From the NCBI GenBank assembly GCA_036245525.1, contig BTPG01000005.1:205680030-205744029 (forward strand): a stretch of DNA of 64,000 nt, read 5' to 3'. Positions 10,901-19,542 of this stretch are shown one piece after another. Numbering within the stretch: the first letter of the stretch is position 1; every line of letters begins with the position of its first letter. A program made the translations under genes and the position numbers. The DNA comes from Semisulcospira habei. Its lineage: Eukaryota > Mollusca > Gastropoda > Semisulcospiridae. The notes beneath the pieces were generated by a model. That model did not search any database and was not told the DNA's origin. It saw only the letters and a program-made list of their open reading frames with translations.

Positions 10901-11180
10901 ACTGCTTAGGCAATAGGGCTCTCGTGAACTACAGAAAAGTGTTCACCTCTTACCCTATTTGTGGAGCCGGAATACTCGGTGAACCTCGCATTCCGGGCTG
11001 AACCAAATAACATTATAGGTGAACCTCGCATTCCGGGCTGAACCAAATAAGATTCTCGGTGAACCTCGCATTCCGGGCTGAACCAAATAACATTATAGGT
11101 GAACCTCGCATTCCGGGCTGAACCAAATAAGATTCTTGGTGAACAATAACATACTCGGTGAACAGTAATCCTCTCGAATC
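10901..11180. repeat. Palindrome with internal 40-bp tandem array in an ABAB order
   Basis: Four 40-bp copies occupy 10,981-11,140. Each shares GAACCTCGCATTCCGGGCTG then AACCAAATAA, but the last ten bases alternate (CATTATAGGT, GATTCTCGGT, CATTATAGGT, GATTCTTGGT), so the true period is 80 bp. The array is enclosed by inverted flanks (GTGCTTAG-type: TGCTTAGGCAATAGG at 10,904 against CCTATTGTCTAAGCA at 11,180). Confidence 0.85.
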
Positions 11181-11262
11181 CTATTGTCTAAGCACTATTT
11201 ACTCCCTTGACTGCAGAGAAAGGGTGAACACTTTTGTCTAAGTGCAAAAGACATTGATCCTC

Positions 11263-11396
11263 AAAAGCCCCTGCGGTCGAGGGGGCTTTTAACCCTTTAG
11301 TGATGAGAAAATCCGAACATCATCCATGTGCAAGAGGTATAGATTCTCATGAGCCCCCGCAGTCGCGGGGGCTCATGAGGATCTATACCTCTTGCT
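11263..11396. repeat. Two adjacent hairpins, the second of family 2, after TTAA
   Basis: First stem: AAAAGCCCC...GGGGGCTTTT at 11,263-11,290, ending in TTAA (11,289-11,292) followed by CCCTTTAGTGATGAG. Second stem at 11,333-11,396: AAGAGGTATAGAT, CTCATGAGCCCCCGC and the exact inverse. The TTAACCCTTTA start matches the ends of the intact family-2 copy at 60,847-61,050. Confidence 0.75.
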
Positions 11397-11486
11397 GACG
11401 CCACTTTCAATCCATCTTCCTGGGACAGGTCAGGTTGTCTGGTGTTGAATCAACGAATATTGCAGATACACAATCTGCGTCAGATG

Positions 11487-11990
11487 GCACTGAACGGGGT
11501 TCTTGGCTGGACTTCGCGAACGAAGATTTTATAGGAGTTGCCCACGACGTCTGCAGGCTTGTTCGTGGCTGCGGAGGCCAATCCGGGACAGGCAGGTTCG
11601 ACCACAGTGGCTGCAGGGGAAGGTATGGCCAGAGTTCTGAGTTGCGGCATCTCTGTTCTTTCTCCTGAGCCGCTTGTCCTTAAGGCTAGCTCTGCGAGAG
11701 TCCTCAAAGGAGACAGCTGCCTTGTAAATAGTGGAGCGCCAGGTGTCACGGTCCACAGCAAGCGAAGACCACTGGTGGTGGTCGATTTGGCAGGCACTAA
11801 GTGACTTCTTGAGACAGTCTTTGTATCTCTTCTTTGGTGCCCCTCTGTCACGGTGTCCAGTAGCAAGCTCGCCGAACAGGGTGATCTTTGGTAGGCGATG
11901 ATCCTCCATCCTGGAGACATGCCCCGCCCAGCGGAGCTGTGTCCGCAGCAGCAAAGCCTCGATGCTCACGGTTTCAGCCTGTTCAAGGAC
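11487..11990 (-). pseudogene. RTE/jockey-type LINE (family E), ORF2 C-terminus
   Basis: Minus-strand open frame reads LLLRTQLRWAGHVSRMEDHR then LPKITLFGELATGHRDRGAP and KKRYKDCLKKSL. It ends in a zinc-knuckle-like CSHCGRTCLSRIGLRSHEQAC. These are hallmark C-terminal motifs of a LINE ORF2 widespread in molluscs. The frame is intact for 146 codons but lacks the endonuclease and RT, so it is a 5'-truncated copy. Its last 100 bp recur at 2452-2552. Confidence 0.85.
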
Positions 11991-11999
11991 GGGGTTAAT

Positions 12000-12890
12000 A
12001 GAGCGTTATCTAGACGTATCGAACAAGTTGTTGTGGGAGAATACGACACTGACAAAAACTCACATTCGCAAGTGGGAAATGAACGGCTCCAGTTTTGGTC
12101 AGCTCCACACGTGACGTCATACGACTTTGCTGAGTTTGGTAGTTGGTAGCCGGGATTACAGGTGTGGGAACAGACCGACCCGTATACGTTGCTGTTATCA
12201 CAGGTCTGTGTTGCGTAAAGGACGTATGGCGGATAGGGACATCTCTTTACTGAAACACATAATGGATTATTTCAACATGTTGTGCATCGGCCAAAGGTAG
12301 TGCTCACAACCCCCACCTCCCCTCGCACACTGCCATGGTCTTGATACAAAATGTGTGTTGCTAAACGATCTGTTGCAACAAACATGTCATCAGATGTGCT
12401 TCCGGTTAAGATACCTTTTACATTTTGTTTTCATTTATTTTATTTATTTTTCCATTTTATCTTTTTTATTATTGTATTAATTAATTTATTTTTGCTATTT
12501 TTGTTTTCTTAAAGTCGATAAGTTAGCATTTATGAATTCGACTATTCCAGGATGCTTTTTTGTTATTTTATTTTGATTTTTTATTGTTACTTTACTTTAC
12601 GTATTTAGGCCTATTACACCTGCTTGTAAAATCAACTTAAATTTATTTGTTATGAAAAAAACAACAACTTACAACTGACCAATCTACTCGCATTGGTACT
12701 GCAAGTATATTTTATGGGGCAGTATGTAGAAACCTTGTGCCGGACATTAAGGAAAATGAAGTACCATGCTAAAATAATGAAACTGTTCCTTGCTGTTTAG
12801 GCTTACGTGCTTGTACTGTTTAATAATTAGTGTATGATTTAACCACATCCACTTTTAAACGGACTGTTCAGTTAGGATTCCGGTATTTAA
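12000..12890. other. No gene seen; AT-rich stretch
   Basis: 12,420-12,640 is T/A-rich simple sequence. The remainder has no supported exon. Confidence 0.5.
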
Positions 12891-12942
12891 TACTGCGCAC
12901 CCCAGCCCAGCTAAGCCCAGCCAGTCCAATGCACCCTCAGAC

Positions 12943-13082
12943 AAATTCAACCCACTCCAACTCATATCAGAGCAAGGGATGCGCAACCCAGCTCAAATCA
13001 AGTCAACCCAAAAATTCAACCCACTCCAACTCATATCAGAGCAAGGGAAGCGCAACCCAGCTCAAATCAAGTCAACCCAAAA
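12943..13082 (+). repeat. 69-bp tandem duplication
   Basis: Two nearly identical copies of a block containing CCACTCCAACTCATATCAGA and GCAACCCAGCTCAAATCAAG; the second begins 69 bp after the first. It directly abuts the TTAA element at 13,095. Confidence 0.9.
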
Positions 13083-13094
13083 AATTAAATTAAA

Positions 13095-13308
13095 TTAACT
13101 CATTCTACCCCAACACCGAAATCCTTAAATTTTGCCCTTGTCCTCTGAAGACTGCATTGCAATGCAGGACACAGATCGACCATGATAGTTCAAGGGTGAT
13201 GCCAGAATAGCTTGGCGCCTATGGGCGCCAAGCTATTCTGGCATCACCCTTGAACTATCATGGTCGATCCTTATCTTCCTGTGGTGTGTTTGGGGTAGAA
13301 TGAGTTAA
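13095..13308. mobile_element. TTAA palindromic MITE, family 1 (intact ends)
   Basis: Bounded by TTAA at both ends, with inverted ends CTCATTCTACCCCAACACC and GGTGTGTTTGGGGTAGAATG. The interior hairpin has arms AGTTCAAGGGTGATGCCAGA plus ATAGCTTGGCGCC that are perfectly matched. No coding capacity. The same interior hairpin occurs in five or more other copies (37,467; 40,453; 50,585; 57,527; 61,881). Confidence 0.88.
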
Positions 13309-13466
13309 ATATCGCATTAACTTGCTATGAAACAATTAATTCAAACAAGTTAAAAGAAAATTGTAATGTTACCGATGACTTTGACGATAAAGAAGAAGTA
13401 ATCGGTGAATCCCATTTCGTCACTAGCACGATACGTGATTTGCGTAGAGCCTGCTTGAAACTTTGT

Positions 13467-13555
13467 TCCAGATGCCGGGCCATATCTATGAACGCTGAAA
13501 TTTTGACCAGGATTTTGAATTGAGCAGGACTATAAAGCGACCTTCTCCAGACAAT
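13467..13555 (+). repeat. Dispersed repeat, partner of 10,400-10,500
   Basis: Second copy of the GATGCCGGGCCAT...CGACCTTCTCC block, same orientation. Confidence 0.7.
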
Positions 13556-13610
13556 GAAGGTTACTAATTCACAATACCCCCTGTACCATTGTATGCCCTG
13601 CACAAAAGGA

Positions 13611-13762
13611 CTAACGTAACCCTTTGGATGTCGGTTGCGGTTTTTGTCGCGATGATTCCTGCAGGCATAACAACAGCCTGACGTCCTGCAGGAATAACAG
13701 CCTGACGTCCTGCAGGAATCATCGCGATATGAACCTCTACCGACAGCAAAAGGGCTAACTTT
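13611..13762. repeat. Palindrome, family 3 (older copy)
   Basis: Ends GTAACCCTTTGGATGTCGG and CCGACAGCAAAAGGGCTAAC resemble the TTAA-bounded element at 27,222-27,339 (CTGTCGG and CCGACAGCCAAAGGGTTAA). Inner arms GTCGCGATGATTCCTGCAGG and the inverse flank two copies of AACAGCCTGACGTCCTGCAG. Confidence 0.75.
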
Positions 13763-13944
13763 TCTTTAATTATAATGTTTGAATGCTGTTTCACGAAAGA
13801 CTGTTTTGTTTTGCTTATACGTTACTGGTTTCCCGATGATTGAAAGTACAGAGGTAGCATCACTATTATGAATGCATACTATCGTGGCATGTGAAAAGAT
13901 AGAAAAGAAAGTCTTAGTTACCACATGATTAATAATAGGTAGCG

Positions 13945-16046
13945 GAAGCTTTCCAGGCAAAGATAGGAGGAAAATTCGCACCACTGTTACTTCTAGGTAC
14001 AGAAGACACGGATGTGGACACACTGATCAACACATTTACCACTGCTGTAACACAAACAGCTAGTGAGTTCCTTGGCAAACACCGACAAGCAAAGAAACCT
14101 TGGGTTACAGCTGACATCCTTGATCTGTGTGACAAGCGTCGAGAATTAAAGACAAAGAAGTCAGAAGTAGAAGGAGCTAAACAACACAGGGAAATTAACC
14201 AGGATATTAAGAAAAGCATGAAAAAGGCAAACGAGAGGTGGATTGAAGACCAATGTAAGCACGTAGAAAAAAAAATCTGAACAAAAATAATAGCACAAAT
14301 GCATACCAGCTGGTGAAAGACCTGACGAGTGCAAAACAAGGACTCTCCTCTATCATTCAAGATAGCGAAGGGAACTGTCTTACGGAAGACCAATACTTTC
14401 TGAAGAGATGGTCAGAGTACTGCTCAGATTTGTACAACCACCGAGCTACAAGGGACCCAGGCATACTTGTCACCCCACCAGTGACCAACAATGACAGCTA
14501 TCCCATCCTCCGAGAAGAAGTAGAGGCTGCCGTGAAGTCGCTGAAAAAAAGGGAAGGCAGCAGGAACAGACAACATTCCTGCAGAACTGGTCCAAGAAGG
14601 GGGAGAAGACATGATAAGCGCCTTACTAACTATCTGCAATAAGATCTGGCAGTCAGGGAAATGGCCCACACAATGGACCCAATCACTTATAATAACTCTC
14701 CCGAAAAAAGGCAACTTACAACAATGCCAGAATTATCGCACGATCAGTCTTATATGCCACCCAAGCAAAGTCATGGTAAAGATCCTACTGAACAGGCTGA
14801 AGCCACAGGCATAGGAAATCATAGCTGAGGAACATGCCGGCTTCAGACCAGGGCGCAGTACAACTGAGCAGATCTTCAACCTGAGAGTTCTATGTGAGAG
14901 ATACCTCCAGCACCAGCAAGACCTCTATCATGTCCTTGTGGATTTTAAGAAGGCATTTGACAAGGTATGGCATGCAGCCCTTTGGTCCACCATGAAGCTG
15001 TACAACATCAATGCCAACATAATCAAAGTAATAGAAAACCTTTACTACAAGGCCACTAGCGCAGTCTGCTTCAACGGCAAAATAGGAAATTGGTTTAGGA
15101 CAACAGTCGGAGTCAGACAAGACTGCTTGCTCTCACCCACTCTTTTCAACATTTTCCTGAAAAGAATCATTACGGACGCTCTGAAAGATCATGAAGGAAC
15201 TGTCAGTATTGGAGGCAGAACAATCAAGAACTTGCGATTCGCGGACGTCATTGATGGCCTTGCAGGAACAGAAGAGGAGCTAGCTCAGCTGGTGGTAAAT
15301 CTGGACAGTACAGTCATTGCGTTTGGAATGGAAATCAGCGCAGAGAAGACCAAACTGATGACCAATAACGCCGTGCTATTGGTACTAAAATCATGGTTGG
15401 AGGCCAAAAACTGGAAATAGATAAGATATTGAAATACTTAGGAGCCATTGTAACAGATGAGGGATCAAAACCAGAAATACTGTCCAGGATTGCGCAGACA
15501 ACAACAGTGCTGACAAGACTGAAGACCATATGGAAGGATAGAAACATCACACTCTGCTCCAAGATCAGACTGATGCGCTCATTAGTCATCTCAGTGTTCT
15601 TATATGCCTGTGAGTCATGGAACCTCACAACAGACCTCGAAAGGAGGATACAAGCCACTGAAATGAGATGTTTTCGACGGCTGCTTGGCATTTCGTACAG
15701 AGATCGCATCACGAATGAACAAGTGGGAAGCAGAATCAGGCAAGCCATCGGGCCCTATGAAGACCTATTAGCCATTGTGAAAAAAAAACGCAAACTGAAA
15801 TGGTATGGGCATGTCACGCGATCAGGAGGGCTTGCCAAGACAATTATGCAAGGCACTGTGCAAGGAGGGCGAAGGAGAAGAAGACAGAGAAAAAAGATGG
15901 GAGGACAATATCTCAGAGTGGACAGGACTGAAGCTGAGAGACAAACTAAGAATGGCAGAGAGAGTTGAATAGAGGGAGCGGGTTGCCAAGTCATCAGTGG
16001 TGCCCCAACGGTCGGCAAGACTACGGGATAGATAGATAAATGAATG

Positions 16047-16082
<36 letters not shown>

Positions 16083-16083
16083 T
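13945..16083 (+). pseudogene. LINE (family B) ORF2, RT to C-terminus, broken
   Basis: Reads in order AKIGGKFAPLLL, a linker, PKKGNLQQCQNYRTISLI, AEEHAGFRPGRSTTEQIF, VLVDFKKAFDKVWH, RQDCLLSPTLFNIFL, FADVIDGLAGTEEEL, KYLGAIVTDEGSKPEIL and LLGISYRDRITNEQV, then a basic tail. It ends in an AAT microsatellite (16,044-16,083), a usual LINE 3' terminus. Breaks: frameshift in a poly-A run near 14,548, stop near 14,813, frameshift near 15,380. The catalytic F-A-D-D is mutated to F-A-D-V, so the enzyme would be dead even if the frame were whole. It belongs to an APE-type LINE common in molluscs, cnidarians and fish; the precise clade is uncertain. Confidence 0.9.
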
Positions 16084-16144
16084 AACTCTTATATAGCGCT
16101 GTTCTCCAGGAAAACACTGGAGTCACTGCGCATGCACAACAGCA

Positions 16145-16218
<74 letters not shown>

Positions 16219-16265
16219 CCGTGAGATGGCCTTAGTCGCCTGCTCCGCGTTAAACCACAATAACT

Positions 16266-16304
<39 letters not shown>
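16145..16304. repeat. (CT)n microsatellite blocks
   Basis: Two CT tracts (16,145-16,215 and 16,268-16,304) separated by about 50 bp of unique sequence. Confidence 0.97.
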
Positions 16305-16306
<2 letters not shown>

Positions 16307-16329
16307 ATACACGCACAATTATATACTAC

Positions 16330-16960
16330 TTTAACCCACCCCATTCCTTCCCAGCACCTTACATCCACTTCCCTGTCACATAAGATCCAGAATCAGAATA
16401 AAAGGCAGTCAGCAGTTTGCTAGGAGAAAACAGCGAGTTACATGTTAAAAGCCTGACAAAAAAGAAAATTGTATAATTGAACTTTGAACTGGGATTAACA
16501 TTGAAAACCTAGGTTTACCGGCAAATTTTACCACTCAAAGCGCCCGCCTTTTGAAGGCTGCGACCTTGGCAGATACAGCAGCACTGTTTTTACTTTCTTT
16601 TGCCCTGGAAGGCGTCCGGTATTTTTTTAAAAACCGGAATGGTCAGTTTAGTTTGGGGCCTTCCCAGGCCTAAGTTTATCTGGCAGCATTTTTAAGTGGA
16701 AATTAACACCGATCCATAGCGTCATCAGAGAGAAATAGGTTACAAACGAGAAAGTTTATTTTGGCGAACTCCCGATATCGATTACAATATTGTAAAGCTA
16801 GAATCCAGACACAAACATGATTGCCATGAGAGTAAAATGCAAAGAAAATTCCAATGAAGAAAGAAGCTGGCTTAGAAATGACATGCACAACACTTGACTT
16901 TTTTCTACATAAGCGGTTTTCTTTCTTTCTTGAGATTTTCTTTAGATCTCAAAATATTTA
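16330..16960. other. No gene seen
   Basis: Mixed sequence with a small stem (GTCCGGTATTT/AAAACCGGAATGG at about 16,615-16,645) and no supported exon. Confidence 0.5.
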
Positions 16961-16969
16961 TCAGATTTT

Positions 16970-17188
16970 GGTACCGGTTTCAGGCCAGTGTATAAATTTC
17001 AAATACAAGCTATCAAAATATAAGTAGCTGACCCTTCTCACCACCTGAATGTCTTGTGTTTGTCTTGCACTTTGTTTGTCTTCAGTGAATGTGTGTGTGT
17101 CACTTGAGCGTGCGTGTTGGGTTCAGTTCGAGGTGCTTTGAGCCGATTCGCAGAATTGGGTAAAGCGGCTATGTACTAACCTGTATTA

Positions 17189-17224
<36 letters not shown>
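16970..17224 (+). mobile_element. SINE-like element ending in (ATT)n
   Basis: Starts ACCGGTTTCAGGCCA, contains AATTTCAAATACAAG, GTGTTGGGTTCAGTTCGAGG, GCTTTGAGCCGATTCGC and GCGGCTATGTACTAA, and ends in ATT repeats. Other copies: 26,690-26,990 (plus), 33,063-33,262 and 36,376-36,632 (minus). The GCGC...TATATAA-(ATT)n end is shared with the family C LINE tails, suggesting mobilisation by that LINE. Confidence 0.75.
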
Positions 17225-17287
17225 CATTATCATCATCACCATTTCATTTAAGACAAATAATCACTACAGTACACATTCAGTACTGAC

Positions 17288-17423
17288 CTTGGTGTTCCGC
17301 CATCAGGGTCGGAGGCTGTTGGTTCTGTCCACGTGGCCACAGCCTCTGTCTGGCCTGAAGGCGCGTACTGGATTATATCTCCGGGACACGAGGTGAACTT
17401 GGGCGGATGGTTTTGTTTAACCT
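17288..17423 (-). CDS. HYR-domain protein, exon (HYR N-terminal half)
   Basis: Acceptor GAAATATACAG and donor AAG|GTCAGT bound a 136-bp open exon reading VKQNHPPKFTSCPGDI, then IQYAPSGQTEAVATWTEP and TASDPDGGTPR. HYR (hyalin repeat) domains are Ig-like extracellular modules. The PPxFxxCPxDI start and the VxWTEPTAxD motif are diagnostic. It enters in phase 1 and leaves in phase 2. The upstream exon at 28,268-28,454 ends in phase 1, so the two join cleanly through a codon C-AG (Gln), making this one gene with a 10.8 kb transposon-filled intron. The rest of the domain must lie at lower coordinates or outside the window; I could not find it. The role is likely extracellular adhesion or recognition. 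Confidence 0.75.
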
Positions 17424-17455
17424 CTGTATATTTCATCCAAATAATGCCGTCATTT

Positions 17456-17570
17456 TAAAATATACGGAAGAGCAAAAGAAATGCGATATTTTTGGAATCA
17501 TACTATATACTAAAGAGTTTCAGATGATTCCCAAAATGTTACATTTCATTTGCTCATTAGTATATAGTCA
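17456..17570. mobile_element. TA-bounded MITE (family 13)
   Basis: Inverted ends ATACGGAAGAGCAAAAGAAAT and ATTTCATTTGCTCATTAGTAT surround matched inner arms (TTTTTGGAATCAT...ATGATTCCCAAAAT). The same design is at 27,741-27,855 (TACTGAGGAGCAAA... ...TTTGCCCCTCAGTA). TATA at the edges suggests a TA target. Confidence 0.7.
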
Positions 17571-17732
17571 ATGTGGTATAGTGAATACTTAGATTGGACA
17601 TAAAGGTTCACGTTCTTGGCACTCCCGCTTTAAAAAAAAGAGAACAATTAAGGTACATTTCCTGATATTTTTTCAATAAAAAAAATTTGTCCAGGAGTCA
17701 ACGCGGCAGAACGATAAGTCAACAACAACAAC

Positions 17733-17878
17733 AACAAGAAAGGCAAAGCCATTATGGCTCACGTGTATGACCGATTTACATGTGTGACATTTGTGACTGC
17801 AAGTCAACGGCTGGCTTTTGCACCAGCAAAAATGTTGATAATACCTACACATTTTATTGGCATTTTACACACATTTTA
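17733..17878 (+). mobile_element. Fragment of the S-T repeat element (start end)
   Basis: ACAAGAAAGGCAAAGCCATT then ATGGCTCACGTGTATGACCG is the start sequence also seen at 23,861 and 35,867. The following GTTGATAATA...TTGGCATTTTA also matches. It is cut by the family A LINE 3' tail at about 17,876. Confidence 0.75.
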
Positions 17879-17904
17879 CAACACAATACAATACAATACA
17901 ATAC

Positions 17905-19088
17905 TGTGATGAAGCTCTATGCCCATGCATAGAGTTTACACATGTTTTTTTTGCATGGTACGGTCTTGTCAGCGGGTTGTCTTGTGGCAAATATCCCGTG
18001 TATGCACGAGGTCACGGTCATAAGGATACCGGTTTGCAATGAGTTTTGGGCCGCGGCTCAGTCTAACTTAAGCTTCAGATTAGTCAGTACGGGCTATTCT
18101 GTCAGTGAGGACGGACGTGTGTTGGATATGCTAGCCGTATTCCAAGACTCTGAGACCTAGATTTCAGGTGTGTTTTTATATGTATTTTTGACAGCTGCTG
18201 AGTTAAAGGTAGTATGCGTTAGTTCGGTTGTGTAGCGTTGATTTGGTTCAGTTATGTCGGTTTGGAATTCGTTGAGATAACCGGTGATTTTCCTATGTAG
18301 TAGTAAGTGGTTGTGTTGAGTATAATCTTTTCCAATGTACGAATCCGTGTATGGTGAGAGTGTCAGGTTATAGTCTGTTTGAATGTAGTGACAGAGTTAT
18401 GGTGTGTTGCGAAAGTAGTTCTTTTTATAAAGCACGTGTGTGTGAATGGACCTGTGAGAGTTATTTGTATCAGCCAGGTTACGTAAGGTACCTCATATTA
18501 TCCATGTTGTGTGTGTGTTGCAAGTGTTATGATGTCAGGACTTTGTGTACAGAGTTCTTGTGTGGAGCGGAGCGATGTGACACCGAGACGTCAGTCAACA
18601 GAGGCTACCGCCCGAGGGACCTATCGTGAGGTCATTTCACCACTCGAGCAGTGAGCGACCGGTGCCCAGGCACCCGGGTCATCAGAGACTGCGCTGCGGG
18701 AGCGAGTCAGGAGGACGTCCACGGTACGAGAAACGGCGACTACTCAGAAGCGTGCGACGCGAGAAACTACACGCCTAGACCTGGAAAGACAGAACGTTGC
18801 AGAACGATAACACCAGTGAAACAGGTTGGATTGTGAGGACAATTGCCTACTCTGGCTTTTACGTTGTGTATGTGTATGCGGTGTTGACGTGCTTGTAGTG
18901 AGAAGTGTATGGTGTAAAGAATCGTTTGAGTTTACGTTATTTGTTTCTTAAGAGTAAAAGGGCCTAGAAGAAAGAGAAAGTGTTTGAGTTGTACCGCGTG
19001 AATGCACCCGTCTGAGTCAGTGGCGGTGCATGCGTCTGTTGTGCTGTGAGTATGTACGTGCGATTGGGGAGAGTCTGCGTGCGTTACA
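17905..19088. mobile_element. Solo LTR, copy 2 (1,184 bp)
   Basis: Same TGTGATGAAGCTCTATGC start and GCGTGCGTTACA end as copy 1, flanked by AATAC (17,900-17,904 and 19,089-19,093). The target is an AATAC microsatellite that is itself the 3' tail of the family A LINE. Shared interior blocks include GTTATTTGTATC...GCCAGGTTACGT and CACGCCTAGAC. The target duplication cannot be distinguished from the repeat period on its own, but the two ends agree with copy 1. Confidence 0.82.
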
Positions 19089-19158
19089 AATACAATACAA
19101 TACAATACAATACAATACAATACAATACAATACAATACAATACAATACAATACAATAC
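19089..19158. repeat. (AATAC)n microsatellite = 3' tail of the minus-strand LINE
   Basis: On the minus strand, CTCTCGGGGATAAAAAAAAG then TATTAGTG is followed by TATTG repeats, the usual terminal repeat of L2/CR1-like LINEs. The remainder of the tail lies beyond the LTR at 17,876-17,904. Confidence 0.85.
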
Positions 19159-19474
19159 ACTAATACTTTTTTTTATCCCCGAGAGGAAATTTTGGCGCAG
19201 CGGTATAATAAATATACACAATAGAAACAAGAATAAAAGTAATAAAAGTTACATTTTCATGTCAACCGCAACACCCTTCTCCCCCCCCCCCCCCCCACCC
19301 TTCCGCACACATACACACAAACAACCTAAACTCACCAGTATACGTAATAAACAATAGGCTAAGACTAAACTAAAATAATTACATGTGTAAAGTTTTCAGT
19401 TATAGCATAAGTCATGGAGGGTATCATAGCGACATAAACTGATAACTACAAATAAACTATACATAAAGCTGAAC

Positions 19475-19542
<68 letters not shown>

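Noticed and set aside
11333..11396. Hairpins as transcription terminators or microRNA precursors
   Set aside because: Intrinsic terminators do not apply in animals. The hairpins recur as dispersed repeats with nearly perfect arms, and no expression evidence can be seen; MITE origin is simpler.
11480..11920. 146-codon minus frame overlapping the LINE ORF
   Set aside because: It is a frame shadow of the LINE family E C-terminus, which carries the recognisable motifs in another frame.
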